From: Vibrio rumoiensis
GTDB lineage: Bacteria > Pseudomonadota > Gammaproteobacteria > Enterobacterales > Vibrionaceae
Assembly (NCBI RefSeq): GCF_002218045.2
Contig: NZ_AP018685.1
Location: 682,001 to 746,000 of the forward strand
Length of the DNA stretch: 64,000 bases
Direction: 5' to 3'
Part shown: positions 38,239 through 47,341 of the stretch, piece after piece
How positions within the stretch are numbered: the first letter of the stretch is position 1
How the letters are laid out: each line of letters opens with the position of its first letter
Notes under the pieces: generated by a model
The model's database searches: none
Seen by the model: only the letters and a program-made list of their open reading frames with translations
Told to the model about the DNA's origin: nothing
Translations under genes and position numbers: made by a program

Positions 38239-38973
38239 ATGTCTGATGCTTTGGGACTTCAATGCTGTTTTATTCTCCATCGCCGCCCTTATACTGAAAC
38301 CAGTCTAATTTTAGATGTATTTAGTGAAGAGTACGGTCGCGTCAGCATTCTTGCTAAAGGCGCTCGCAGTAAGCGCTCTAATCTTAAAGGCGTATTACAA
38401 CCCTTTACACCATTGCTACTCAAATGGTTTGGCAAAGGATCGATGCGGACTTTAAGGCAGGCTGAACCGATCAGCTTAGGCATTCCTCTTCATGGCATTA
38501 ACCTTTATTCCGCCATGTATATCAACGAGTTAATCAGTCGAGTCATTGAAGGCGAAACCGCTTATCCAGAATTATTCCATGATTATCTCGCTTCTCTCAC
38601 TGAATTAGCCCAATCCGACAATCCAGAGCCAGCCTTACGTCGTTTTGAATTAGCGTTATTGTCATCTCTCGGCTATGGCGTGGATTTTTTACATTGCGCA
38701 GGCAGTGGGGAAGCCGTATCTGAAAATATGACTTATCGTTATCGTGAACAAAAAGGCTTTATTGCCAGCGTAAGAAAGGATAACTTAACCTTTCTTGGTA
38801 ATGAATTGATTGCGATCAGCGAACGCCGTTTTTTAACCAAAGAACAATTACAAGCTGCTAAGCGCTTTACTCGAATGGCATTAAAACCATACCTTGGCAG
38901 TAAACCATTAAAAAGTCGGGAGCTATTTATGGCGCTTTCACCGCACAAAGCCATCCCGAAGACAAGGAGTTAA
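38239..38973 (+). CDS. recO: DNA repair protein RecO
   Basis: 244 residues (E. coli 242). RecFOR mediator that loads RecA on SSB-coated single-strand DNA. N-terminal OB fold ([32 protein letters not shown] region, about 20-50), then a helical domain; no zinc cysteines, as is typical for gammaproteobacterial RecO. Two bases separate its stop from the pdxJ ATG. Confidence 0.95.
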   Translation: MSDALGLQCCFILHRRPYTETSLILDVFSEEYGRVSILAKGARSKRSNLKGVLQPFTPLLLKWFGKGSMRTLRQAEPISLGIPLHGINLYSAMYINELISRVIEGETAYPELFHDYLASLTELAQSDNPEPALRRFELALLSSLGYGVDFLHCAGSGEAVSENMTYRYREQKGFIASVRKDNLTFLGNELIAISERRFLTKEQLQAAKRFTRMALKPYLGSKPLKSRELFMALSPHKAIPKTRS

Positions 38974-38975
38974 CC

Positions 38976-39710
38976 ATGAGTGAGATTTACTTGGGCGTCA
39001 ATATAGACCACATCGCAACCGTCAGAAATGCCCGTGGCACTAAGTATCCCGATCCCGTTCATGCGGCAGAAATTGCAGAGCGTGCTGGCGCAGATGGCAT
39101 CACCGTTCACTTACGTGAAGATCGCCGCCATATTAAAGATCGCGATGTGCGTATTTTAAGTGAAACCATTCAAACTCGTATGAACCTTGAAATGGCGGTG
39201 ACCGATGAAATGGTTGAAATCGCGATTCAAACTAAACCTGAATATGTATGTTTAGTACCAGAAAAACGTGAAGAGTTAACCACTGAAGGCGGCTTAGATG
39301 TGGCCGGTCAGTTAGACAAAGTGAAAGCGGCAACACAAAAACTGACTCAAGCGGGCATTAAAGTGTCACTATTTATTGATGCTTCTCATGAGCAAATTGA
39401 TGCCGCTAAAGCGTGTGGTGCGCCTTATATCGAATTGCATACAGGGCATTATGCGGATGCGGAGTCAGAGGCTGAACAACAAGCGGAATTGAAGCGCATT
39501 GCAACCGGTGCAACTTATGCGCACAGTATTGGTATTAAAGTGAATGCGGGTCATGGTCTGACTTATCATAACGTGGCCCCTATTGCGGCATTGCCTGAAA
39601 TTTATGAGTTGAATATTGGTCACTCGATTATTGGTCGTGCTTTATTTGATGGCTTAGATAAAGCGGTTGCCGACATGAAAGCGATCATGCAGGAAGCACG
39701 TCGTCGTTAA
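38976..39710 (+). CDS. pdxJ: Pyridoxine 5'-phosphate synthase
   Basis: 244 residues (E. coli 243). TIM-barrel enzyme condensing 3-amino-1-hydroxyacetone phosphate with deoxyxylulose 5-phosphate to pyridoxine 5'-phosphate. Signature [22 protein letters not shown] at about 5-25, HLREDRRHI, and the C-terminal [15 protein letters not shown] phosphate site. The last base of its stop codon is shared with the acpS start. Confidence 0.97.
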   Translation: MSEIYLGVNIDHIATVRNARGTKYPDPVHAAEIAERAGADGITVHLREDRRHIKDRDVRILSETIQTRMNLEMAVTDEMVEIAIQTKPEYVCLVPEKREELTTEGGLDVAGQLDKVKAATQKLTQAGIKVSLFIDASHEQIDAAKACGAPYIELHTGHYADAESEAEQQAELKRIATGATYAHSIGIKVNAGHGLTYHNVAPIAALPEIYELNIGHSIIGRALFDGLDKAVADMKAIMQEARRR

Positions 39711-40090
39711 TGGCTATTGTGGGATTAGGCACTGATATTGCCGACATAGAGAGAATTGAAAAAAGCTTGCAGCGTTCTGGGCAAGCTTTTGCTGAGCGTA
39801 TTCTTCACCCGACTGAGTTGGCTATTTTTCATGGTTTAAAACAACAAGGTCGATACTTAGCAAAACGCTTTGCCGCCAAGGAAGCCGCATCTAAAGCATT
39901 GGGTACAGGCATTGCCTGCGGTGTAAGTTTTCAACATTTTGAAATTGAAAATGACGAATTGGGTAAGCCGATTTTGACGCTACATGGCAAAGCAAAAGAA
40001 ATCGCTCAAACGCAAGGCGTTAGCCATATCCATTTATCGATTTCTGATGAAAAACGTTACGCCATGGCGACAGTGATTTTGGAATCCTAA
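39710..40090 (+). CDS. acpS: Holo-[acyl-carrier-protein] synthase
   Basis: 126 residues (E. coli 126). Transfers 4'-phosphopantetheine from CoA to apo-ACP. Mg-binding Asp in [14 protein letters not shown] (D9) and Glu in [16 protein letters not shown]. Last gene of the lepA-to-acpS run; followed by a strong bidirectional terminator and then IS66 copy 1. Confidence 0.96.
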   Translation: MAIVGLGTDIADIERIEKSLQRSGQAFAERILHPTELAIFHGLKQQGRYLAKRFAAKEAASKALGTGIACGVSFQHFEIENDELGKPILTLHGKAKEIAQTQGVSHIHLSISDEKRYAMATVILES

Positions 40091-40118
40091 TCCTTCTTTT
40101 CATCTGTAATAATGAAAT

Positions 40119-40152
40119 AAAAAAACGAGCTTATTGATGAGCTCGTTTTTTA
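40119..40152. terminator. Bidirectional terminator, originally between acpS and barA
   Basis: AAAAAACGAGC-TTATTGAT-GAGCTCGTTTTTT. It would have served both convergent genes; the IS now separates it from barA by 2.4 kb. Confidence 0.9.
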
Positions 40153-40180
40153 TTATCTATTATTTGACGTTGTTTATACC

Positions 40181-40188
40181 GTAAGGTA
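40181..40188. repeat. Target-site duplication, left of IS66 copy 1
   Basis: GTAAGGTA, repeated directly at 42572-42579. Eight bases is the IS66-family standard. Confidence 0.93.
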
Positions 40189-40221
40189 GTATCCGCGCCA
40201 TGAACCCACGGGGCGATATTG

Positions 40222-41754
40222 TTAGTGTTTGAAGTTCCAAGGCAGGAGTGCATCGATATCAGGTTCCGCTTTCGCTAACTCCTGCATGCACTTGACCATG
40301 TAGTCGTAAACGATAAGGCCGTTGGCTTTCGCTGTCTCGACGATACTGTAAAGCATCGCGCTCGCTTCAGCTCCATTGGGATTGGTCGAGAAGAGCCAGT
40401 TCTTTCTCCCAATAACCAGCGGTTTTATTGCGCGTTCAGCTCGGTTGTTGTCTATCGATAAGTGACCGTCATCGATATAGCGGGTGAGCTTCGGCCACTG
40501 ACCGAGCGTGTATTTTATTGCTTTACCCAGCGGGCTAGACTCAAGCACTTTCTGAGTTGTCATCCATTCATAAAGCTCATCCAGTATCGGCTTAGCATGC
40601 TCTTGGCGCTCTGCTTTCCGTTTTTCGGCACTGGCACCTTTTAAGCGTGATTCTATTCCATAAAGCTTCTGGATTTTGGCCAACGCTTTATCCGCTTTAC
40701 CTGACTTGCCTTTGCCTTGAAGCTTTTTCGCCTCCATGAACTTGCGCCGAGCATGCGCGAAGCAACCGACATTGGTGACGAGATGAAGCCCATCATAAAC
40801 ACCATAGCCATCGGTTTGCAGATACCCATCATAGTCGCCCAAGAAGGCAACGGGGCACGCCCTCGCGCGACTGTTTTGATAGTCGTACAAGACGATATTT
40901 TTCACATTGGGGAGTGCGGCATCTGGCGAGTCTGCGCCCGAGCAGTAGAGCCACATGTAACACTGTTTATCTTCTTTGAGGACATTGAGCGGCGTTTCAT
41001 CCGCCTGAATCACCACTTGCTCAAGTAGGTGCGCTTTCAAGGCCGCGTAAAGCGGGGCGAACTTCTCACTGACTTGGATAATCCACCTTGCCATCGTGGT
41101 TCGTGAGAGTTCGATACCCGACTGGGTAAACAACGACTCTTGTCGATAAAGTGGCATCGCGTATTGGTATTTACCGAGGATGATATTGGCCAACAAGCTT
41201 TCTGTGGCGAAGCTCTTCGGGATAATGCTTTGCGGCGCTGGCTTTTGAACAATGCGGCTGTTGTCCTGAGTTTGCTCGCATTGGCGGCAAGCATATTTAG
41301 GACGAACATATTCCAACACTTTGAGTACCGCTGGCGTGAACTCAAGCTTTTCACTGCGGTCTTCACCGATTTTATGCAGACTATGTTGGCAGCAAGCGCA
41401 CTGCTTTTCATCGTCGTCTAAATCGAGTTCGATAACCTCACGAGGCAAGCTCTTTGGCAGTGGTCTGCGTTTACCGCGTTTCTTCGTTGTGATGGTCGTT
41501 GTGACAACGTCAACCTCTTCTTCTTTAGCAGCTTCACACTCCGCTTCGTTGAAGAGGTCACCTTGGGATTCATTGTAAGGCTTTAACGCCTCCGAGCGTT
41601 TAGCGAACTGACGGTCGAAGGCAAGTTTGAGCTGTTCAAGCAGCGATTGGCGCTCTTGTTTCAATTGGATTTCTGACGCCAACAGCGCTTTCACCATCGC
41701 TTGTAGCTCGGCAACATCTTGGCTTTCTGGGTTGATATTTGGCGTCTTTTTCAT
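40222..41754 (-). CDS. tnpC: IS66 family transposase TnpC (copy 1)
   Basis: 510 residues. N-terminal coiled-coil helix (about 12-60), a basic Lys/Arg stretch ([16 protein letters not shown], 91-106), zinc-finger cysteines (CACCQH at 119-124 and CRQC at 156-159), then the DDE transposase domain: D252 in QADETPLN, D315 in [11 protein letters not shown] and E440 in [11 protein letters not shown]. The C-terminus LLPWNFKH is complete. It is the catalytic subunit of IS66 transposition, which also needs TnpA and TnpB. Confidence 0.96.
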   Translation of the reverse strand: MKKTPNINPESQDVAELQAMVKALLASEIQLKQERQSLLEQLKLAFDRQFAKRSEALKPYNESQGDLFNEAECEAAKEEEVDVVTTTITTKKRGKRRPLPKSLPREVIELDLDDDEKQCACCQHSLHKIGEDRSEKLEFTPAVLKVLEYVRPKYACRQCEQTQDNSRIVQKPAPQSIIPKSFATESLLANIILGKYQYAMPLYRQESLFTQSGIELSRTTMARWIIQVSEKFAPLYAALKAHLLEQVVIQADETPLNVLKEDKQCYMWLYCSGADSPDAALPNVKNIVLYDYQNSRARACPVAFLGDYDGYLQTDGYGVYDGLHLVTNVGCFAHARRKFMEAKKLQGKGKSGKADKALAKIQKLYGIESRLKGASAEKRKAERQEHAKPILDELYEWMTTQKVLESSPLGKAIKYTLGQWPKLTRYIDDGHLSIDNNRAERAIKPLVIGRKNWLFSTNPNGAEASAMLYSIVETAKANGLIVYDYMVKCMQELAKAEPDIDALLPWNFKH

Positions 41755-41813
41755 GGCATTTATTATACTAAAATCATGCCGTTAACGCTTGGTGGATAAG
41801 ACTATATTATCGA

Positions 41814-42166
41814 TTAAGTCATTGTAAAATCTTCTATTTTAACGGGTTTATGGCCGATAATCGTGAAGCCTGAAAGCAGCCTATCAAGCTCGAAATGAGT
41901 CAGGGTAAACACGTCATTTTTCTCTTTGGAAGGCCATTTATATTTGGCTTTTCAAGGCGCTTGTACCAAAGAGCAAAGCCTGTTTTATCCCAGTACAACA
42001 CTTTGACTTTATCGCGCTGTTTGTTGGTGAACAGGAATAGTGCGCCGCTGCCCAAGGGCAAGTCGGTGTCATTTTCGATAATCGCAGCGAGGCCGTTGAT
42101 GGACTTTCTAAAATCGACGCTTTCGCGATAGAGATAGATTTCGGGAGCACTGAGCATACGTTTCAT
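41814..42166 (-). pseudogene. tnpB: IS66 accessory protein TnpB (Orf2), frameshifted, copy 1
   Basis: Starts MKRMLSAPEIYLYRESVDFRK, the IS66 Orf2 (PF05717) N-terminus, and reads correctly to KRLEK, then leaves the family frame and stops at 41900 after 88 residues. One extra A in the run at GAAAAGCC would restore LEKAKYKWPS and carry the frame on to the true stop at 41814 (ending GHKPVKIEDFTMT), giving about 117 residues, the normal length. It is therefore a one-base deletion in an A run, shared by copy 2. Programmed frameshifting is a less likely alternative, since no standard slippery heptamer is visible. Confidence 0.85.
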
Positions 42167-42483
42167 GACAGCGCACCGATAAGTTCTGCAAGATAGGTCG
42201 CTGGCGTGCCTTGTGGGATGCTCAGTTCAACATCATTGACGAGCAGGGTCATATTGGCAACGGCAAGGTGAGTGGCTTGATACTTTGTGGTCTTTTCAAC
42301 GACTTCTGCTTTAACAAAGCCAACCGTGTTCGGTTTTTCGATGTGCTTTAACTGTTGGTGCTTAGCATAAAAAGTGGAAAGGCTGAGGCCGTTACGTTCA
42401 CAGAATAATCGTTGTGATAGTTGGCTGGATTCATAGCGTTCGAACAGGGTTCGCCATTCTTGGTTAGTGCGTCGTTTGGCCAT
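42163..42483 (-). CDS. tnpA: IS66 TnpA-like protein (Orf1), copy 1
   Basis: 106 residues: MAKRRTNQEWRTLFERYESS..., with a helix-turn-helix-like segment (SQLSQRLFCERNGLSLSTFY, about 20-39) and a beta-rich C-terminal half. Accessory transposition protein of IS66 elements. The ribosome site AAAGGAGA lies eight bases before the ATG. Its stop overlaps the tnpB start (ATGA), implying coupled translation. It is intact here but broken in copy 2. Confidence 0.92.
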   Translation of the reverse strand: MAKRRTNQEWRTLFERYESSQLSQRLFCERNGLSLSTFYAKHQQLKHIEKPNTVGFVKAEVVEKTTKYQATHLAVANMTLLVNDVELSIPQGTPATYLAELIGALS

Positions 42484-42567
42484 TTCAAATCTCCTTTGCT
42501 GCTTTGGGTTGGAGGTTTGATCTTATTATTCGGGCTAGACGATTAGAATGCGGGGTTTATGATGCGC

Positions 42568-45363
42568 TTACGTAAGGTATTGCTTCGAATCTTCCCTTAC
42601 TTTTTCCATTTCATCTTGTAATTCGAATAACTCAGGCTCGATCTCGGCAAGGTTTTGTTCGGCTCGTAATGCTGTTTCAATCGTGGCGCACAGTGTTTGC
42701 AACTTAGGCACGCCACTATAAGCACAGCTGCCGTGTAATTTATGAATCGTTGCCAATAGTTGATTCTGATACTCATCCGGTTCAGTCATCGCCTTCTCAA
42801 TCGAATCATCGACTTCTGGTAAAAACTCAATCAGCATTTGTAACATATCTTTGGCTAGCGCTTCTTTGTTGGCGGCTTGCTTTAATGCTTTAGGCCAATC
42901 GATGCTAGACATTGATGATTGCTGTACATTGGCAAGAGAACCCGGCACTGCTCCTTGATGATTGTCGGCTAGATCAAGGCGTTCAATCGTGCCTTCTTCT
43001 GCATAAGGATCCCAATGCACTAACGCTTGATGCAGGATGTGTTCTTCGATTGGTTTAGAGAGATAATCATCCATTCCCGCTTGGAGTAAACGCTCTCTTT
43101 CACCGTCAATGGCGTGAGCCGTCACTGCAATGATTGGTGTTTGACTATTTAATGCGGATTTCTTGATATGCTGGCAAGCGGTCACGCCGTCCATATTCGG
43201 CATTTGAATATCCATTAGTATCACATCAAACTTTTGTTGTTGCGCCTGTTCTACCGCTTCTAAGCCACTGCTACAAGTGGTGACATGTTCAACTTGTTCT
43301 TCGAGCAACGCACTGATTAATTTTAAGTTTGCAGGGTTATCATCGACCGCCATCACCTTGAGCAGTAAGGTTGATTTTTGTGGTTGAGGGGCGGCCAACA
43401 AGGTGGACTTCGCTTGATTTGGTAGCATCAGTTGAATTAACTTACGGCGCACGATCGGTTTGGCAATACATTGAATAGGGTAGAGTTTGATTAAGTTTTC
43501 AGCTAGAGCTAATTCGGTGCTCGGCAAACCAAGAATTAATTGTGATGAGAGGGTTAATCCTTGTTGGATAATACCAAACAAGCTGCTTTGGTCATGTTGA
43601 ATGTTTGGCGGCAAATTGAGCAATACAACATCAAAATGGTCAGAGTTATCGGCTAATTGCGCTTGGTAAGTGACGTGCATACCAACGCGAGTGAGTTGCT
43701 GCTCAATAATGGCTGCTGCTGGCATATTCGGCTCAACCAATAGTATTGATTTGCCTTGAAGTGTCGAGGAATCAATCTGCGGCGCAATTGGCATATTGGT
43801 GGCTTGGAAAGTCACACTAAACCAGAATGTAGATCCTTGGTGCAAGCGACTGGTTAAGCTGATTTCACCGCCCATCTGATTAATCAGGTTTTGAGTGATC
43901 ACTAGTCCTAGTCCTGTCCCACCATAGCGACGTGAAATGCTGGCATCGGCTTGACTGAACGCCTGGAATAACTGAGCTTGCTGACGCTCTGAAATACCAA
44001 TGCCGGTATCGCGTACCATGAATTGTACTTCGATTTTTTTGTCTTGGTTCGAGCGTAATTCGGCAACAATATCAATGTTGCCACGTTCGGTAAATTTAAT
44101 CGCATTACCAACAAGGTTAGTCAGCACTTGCTGTATGCGCAGTGGGTCACCCACCATACCTTGAGGGATATTTGGATCAATGTTTAAGGTGATCTCTAAC
44201 CCTTTCTCATGTGCACTGGTTGCTTGTAGGCTAACGACTTCATCTAAGGTGTCTTGTAAGTCAAATGGAATGTTTTCCAGTAGCAACTTACCGGCTTCTA
44301 ATTTAGAGAAGTCGAGAATGTCATTAATGATAGACAGTAAGTTTTGCGCTGAACGTTCAATGGTTTGTAGATAATCAACTTGGTTCGGGGTTAATTCCGT
44401 TTTGAGCATTTGTCTGGCAAAACCTATCACGCCATTGAGTGGGGTACGTAATTCATGTGACATGTTGGCAAGGAATTCTGACTTCACTCTTGCTGCTTCT
44501 TGAGCGCGTTTTTTCGCAATATCGAGTTCGATATTTTGGATCTCTAGTTGTTCTAATGTTTCACGTAAATCGGAAGTGGCTTGGTCAATACTATGTTGCA
44601 TTTCGACGTGATACTCCGACAGCGACATTGCCATGGCATTGATACCACTTTTTAATGTGTCGAGTTCGCCATGCAATTTGCCTTCAATTCGGATATCTAA
44701 GTGCCCACGACGTATACGGTCAACCACACTCACCATATGAGAAATAGGTAAGGTCACATCGCGCATTAAACGATAAGCAAAGAACCCCGATAAGCCGATA
44801 CCAAATAGCAATACAATTAAAGCCGCAACAATTTCTTGGTATTGTTGTAAGCGTAAGGCGGATAAATCCAGTTCGATGGCGATATAGCCTAAAGCTTGGT
44901 TTGGTGCGACTTCTTTGCCGCTAGGGCTGGTAAATTGGCCTTCTGCTAAAATAGGAGAACGTAAGATTTTGATATTCGGGTTATCTTTCGATTGAGTTAT
45001 CGAGCTTAATAGCGGGATCGGCTTCGTTTTATCAAATGTGAGTGATTGAAAATTTGGGTGAAAATTCGATGTTACGAATAATTCGTGGTGAGTATCAAAT
45101 ACGGCAATACTGCGTACAATATCAGAGTGCTTACGATGGGCGTAGCTGATCAGCCGGCGTACCGCTTCGCGGCTTTGCTGGGTCATACCATATTCACTGG
45201 CGATAGCTAAAGGCTCGATAATATCCGTACCAGACGTGATCAGTTGAGTCTCAAGATCGTTATAGCGATTTAAAGTGAAAAATGCGCTTAATAATAAGCC
45301 AATGATCAGTGCGGGTGCTAACGTTAATGTAATTACGCGGGCGCGTAAGCCATACCTTGTCAT
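42568..45363 (-). CDS. barA: Hybrid sensor histidine kinase BarA (C-terminal codon replaced by IS66)
   Basis: 931 residues. Tripartite sensor of the BarA/UvrY (VarS/VarA in Vibrio) system that drives CsrB-type RNAs and so relieves CsrA. Membrane helices about 9-30 and 177-198 flank a periplasmic domain; HAMP about 199-250; phospho-acceptor H303 in MSHELRTPLNG; ATPase N box NLVGNAIKFT about 416-425 and G box GGTGLGLVIT; a degenerate middle receiver; receiver Asp718 in VILMDIQMP; HPt His877 in HKLHGS. The natural end read across the IS is QYLTV-stop; the insertion gives QYLT-stop with TAA supplied by the IS end. All domains stay intact, so function is probably kept, but the natural terminator is displaced and transcripts run in sense into tnpA. 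Confidence 0.96.
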   Translation of the reverse strand: MTRYGLRARVITLTLAPALIIGLLLSAFFTLNRYNDLETQLITSGTDIIEPLAIASEYGMTQQSREAVRRLISYAHRKHSDIVRSIAVFDTHHELFVTSNFHPNFQSLTFDKTKPIPLLSSITQSKDNPNIKILRSPILAEGQFTSPSGKEVAPNQALGYIAIELDLSALRLQQYQEIVAALIVLLFGIGLSGFFAYRLMRDVTLPISHMVSVVDRIRRGHLDIRIEGKLHGELDTLKSGINAMAMSLSEYHVEMQHSIDQATSDLRETLEQLEIQNIELDIAKKRAQEAARVKSEFLANMSHELRTPLNGVIGFARQMLKTELTPNQVDYLQTIERSAQNLLSIINDILDFSKLEAGKLLLENIPFDLQDTLDEVVSLQATSAHEKGLEITLNIDPNIPQGMVGDPLRIQQVLTNLVGNAIKFTERGNIDIVAELRSNQDKKIEVQFMVRDTGIGISERQQAQLFQAFSQADASISRRYGGTGLGLVITQNLINQMGGEISLTSRLHQGSTFWFSVTFQATNMPIAPQIDSSTLQGKSILLVEPNMPAAAIIEQQLTRVGMHVTYQAQLADNSDHFDVVLLNLPPNIQHDQSSLFGIIQQGLTLSSQLILGLPSTELALAENLIKLYPIQCIAKPIVRRKLIQLMLPNQAKSTLLAAPQPQKSTLLLKVMAVDDNPANLKLISALLEEQVEHVTTCSSGLEAVEQAQQQKFDVILMDIQMPNMDGVTACQHIKKSALNSQTPIIAVTAHAIDGERERLLQAGMDDYLSKPIEEHILHQALVHWDPYAEEGTIERLDLADNHQGAVPGSLANVQQSSMSSIDWPKALKQAANKEALAKDMLQMLIEFLPEVDDSIEKAMTEPDEYQNQLLATIHKLHGSCAYSGVPKLQTLCATIETALRAEQNLAEIEPELFELQDEMEKVREDSKQYLT
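42572..42579. repeat. Target-site duplication, right of IS66 copy 1 (inside barA)
   Basis: GTAAGGTA, the partner of 40181-40188. It forms the last complete codons of the present barA. Confidence 0.93.
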
Positions 45364-45827
45364 GATTCTTTAATTACAAGCCTGTCTGGATATGGGAAAA
45401 TAGCGAAATGAGAGTGCTATTAATACCAATCTACTCACAGAAATCCGCTTTTAGGTGGTTTCTTTCACTCAACATTATTTTGAAGATCGAGTGGTTTGAT
45501 TGATATGACAATTCTGATTTTCGCCAATATGCCCTTAGCTTAATCAACTAAGTGTGGTTCGACAATCATTGTTGTGAATAATCACGAATTTAGCACAATA
45601 TACCCAAGCAACTTCAAGGGGCGAGTTTTAACTTGCGCTTTGAGAGATTCATTCAAGGCTTTATGCTGCGTTAGGTTGGTTTGATAGGTGCCGCACTCCT
45701 TCGCCAATCTTCCTTTTATAAAAGGGCAGATAACAGCTTTAAATTCTGCATCTTGAAGTCAGTTAGGTATAATATATTGACAAATGAAGGCATTATGCCC
45801 TCCATACATTATGGACACTGAGTACCA
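45364..45827. other. Divergent barA/rlmD intergenic region (464 bp)
   Basis: Holds the MITE-like repeat at 45596-45779 on the rlmD side. The barA side has AT-rich promoter DNA including TAATACCAATCTACTCACAG, a motif I associate with Vibrio intergenic repeats. No protein gene. Confidence 0.6.
45596..45779. repeat. MITE-like element, about 184 bp
   Basis: The left end CAATATACCCAAGCAACTTC and the complement of the right end CAATATATTATACCTAACTGACTTC form imperfect terminal inverted repeats (the right arm has a few extra bases), both followed by AAGgGGC/AAGATGC. The interior has no coding frame. The same arm occurs alone at 30674-30702. It ends 48 bp before rlmD and could supply promoter sequence (TATAATATATTG). 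Confidence 0.65.
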
Positions 45828-47204
45828 ATGGCCAATTTCTACCAAGCCAAGAAAAACACACAGAACATACAAAAGCATCAAGTCGTGACCATCGATAAAC
45901 TGGATCATCAAGGTGCCGGCATTGCTTATCACAATAATAAACCAATGTTTGTTGAAGGCGCATTACCGCAAGAAAAAGTGCTGGTTCAGCCGATTGAAGA
46001 AAAAAGTAAATATTCACGCGCGAAAATGATCAGCATACAAGAAGCCAGTGCGAAACGTGTTGAACCTTTTTGTCCACATTATCAGCGTTGCGGCGGCTGT
46101 AATATGCAACATTTAGATCATGATGATCAAATTACGCATAAAACGGCATCATTGCATCAATTAATGGCGAAATTCGGTCAAGCGAATCTTACGATGAGTG
46201 AGCCTATTCTTTCACCAGCAACGGGTTACCGCCGCCGTGCTCGAATTAGCATGATGTTTGATGCTAAAACTCAACAATTACAATTTGGGTTTAGACAAAA
46301 AGCCAGCAAACAGATTGCCAATGTAACAGATTGTCCCGTTTTAGAACCTACGTTGAACGAATTGTTACCAACGATAAAGTCGATGCTGGTGGCCTTTGAT
46401 AATCCAAGAGCGTTGGGACACATTGAAGTGGTGTTTGATGGACAGCGCAAAGCATTATTATTACGCCACACGGCAGAGTTAACCGCGAAAGAGCAACAGA
46501 GTTTGGTGGCATTTGCTCAGCAGCATGACACGACAGTCTACTTGTTAGGTAACAGTGCTGAGCTAGACTGTTTGAGTGGTGAGCCGCTTCAGAGCATTGA
46601 AACTGGAAATAAGATTGATTTTCTACCCACCGATTTTATTCAAGTGAACCAATCGGTAAACCAAGCAATGGTTGCTCAGGCTGTTTCATGGTTAAACATC
46701 ACTAAAAACGATCGCATACTGGATTTATTCTGTGGTTTAGGTAATTTTAGTTTAGCGTTAGCCCAGCAAGCTCAATCCGTGATTGGGGTTGAAGGTATTC
46801 AAGCGATGGTAGAAAGAGCGAGATCGAACGCTCAAATAAACCAATTAAATAATCTAGAGTTTTATCAAGCTGATCTAGAGCAAGATTTTACTCAGGCTGT
46901 CTGGGCTAAAAAGGCATTTGATAAAGTGTTACTTGATCCCGCTCGAGCAGGAGCGTCAGGCATTATCGATAAAATGGCCGAGCTCGGTGCTAAGAGCGTC
47001 GTTTATGTGTCATGTAATCCTTCGACACTTGCGCGTGATAGCCATAGTTTACAAAGCCAAGGTTATGAGCTTAAAAAGCTTGGTATGATTGACATGTTCC
47101 CTCATACCAGTCACCTAGAATCGATGGCTTTATTTGAAAAAACAGCGAAAGCTGAAAAAAAGAACAGTAAAAGAAAAAATACCGCAAAACTGAAACTATT
47201 TTAA
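45828..47204 (+). CDS. rlmD: 23S rRNA (uracil1939-C5)-methyltransferase
   Basis: 458 residues. TRAM domain (about 15-72), 4Fe-4S cluster cysteines C82, C88, C91 (FCPHYQRCGGCNMQH) plus VTDC further on, SAM-binding ILDLFCGLGNFSLALAQ, and the catalytic nucleophile Cys in VYVSCNPSTLARD. It methylates C5 of U1939 in 23S rRNA. The C-terminal 20 residues form a Lys-rich tail (KAEKKNSKRKNTAKLK), making it longer than the E. coli enzyme (433). Divergent from barA and followed by relA, as in E. coli. Confidence 0.96.
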   Translation: MANFYQAKKNTQNIQKHQVVTIDKLDHQGAGIAYHNNKPMFVEGALPQEKVLVQPIEEKSKYSRAKMISIQEASAKRVEPFCPHYQRCGGCNMQHLDHDDQITHKTASLHQLMAKFGQANLTMSEPILSPATGYRRRARISMMFDAKTQQLQFGFRQKASKQIANVTDCPVLEPTLNELLPTIKSMLVAFDNPRALGHIEVVFDGQRKALLLRHTAELTAKEQQSLVAFAQQHDTTVYLLGNSAELDCLSGEPLQSIETGNKIDFLPTDFIQVNQSVNQAMVAQAVSWLNITKNDRILDLFCGLGNFSLALAQQAQSVIGVEGIQAMVERARSNAQINQLNNLEFYQADLEQDFTQAVWAKKAFDKVLLDPARAGASGIIDKMAELGAKSVVYVSCNPSTLARDSHSLQSQGYELKKLGMIDMFPHTSHLESMALFEKTAKAEKKNSKRKNTAKLKLF

Positions 47205-47341
47205 CACGCGAAATGAAGAGAGCACTTAGCCTATGCGCGCATATTCAGCTGAGTTGATATGCCTCAGTTAACAACGGAACCGTTTAAGAGCAGTAACATT
47301 TTATTGCCCATCTTTAAGAATAGATTAAGCAGGACAGTGTA

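Larger units (their letters stand above)
40189..42571 (-). mobile_element. IS66-family insertion sequence, copy 1 (at the 3' end of barA)
   Basis: 2383 bp. Ends read inward from the tnpA side as GTAAGCGCATCATAAACCC and from the tnpC side as GTATCCGCGCCATGAACCC (14 of 19 identical), the imperfect terminal inverted repeat. Flanked by the 8-bp duplication GTAAGGTA. Gene order tnpA-tnpB-tnpC on the minus strand is the classic IS66 set. It lies in the same direction as barA, with its tnpA-side end at the barA stop codon. tnpB carries a frameshift (see that entry), so autonomous mobility is doubtful. tnpC is identical in protein sequence to copy 2. Confidence 0.96.

Noticed and set aside
40462..41578. 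Several 60-124-codon frames on both strands inside IS66 tnpC (repeated in copy 2 at 60419-61535)
   Set aside because: They are shadows of the DDE transposase frame; their identity in the two copies only reflects identical DNA.
41900..42166. tnpB as a programmed -1 frameshift product
   Set aside because: No standard slippery heptamer or following stem was found, and a simple loss of one A explains the frame change.
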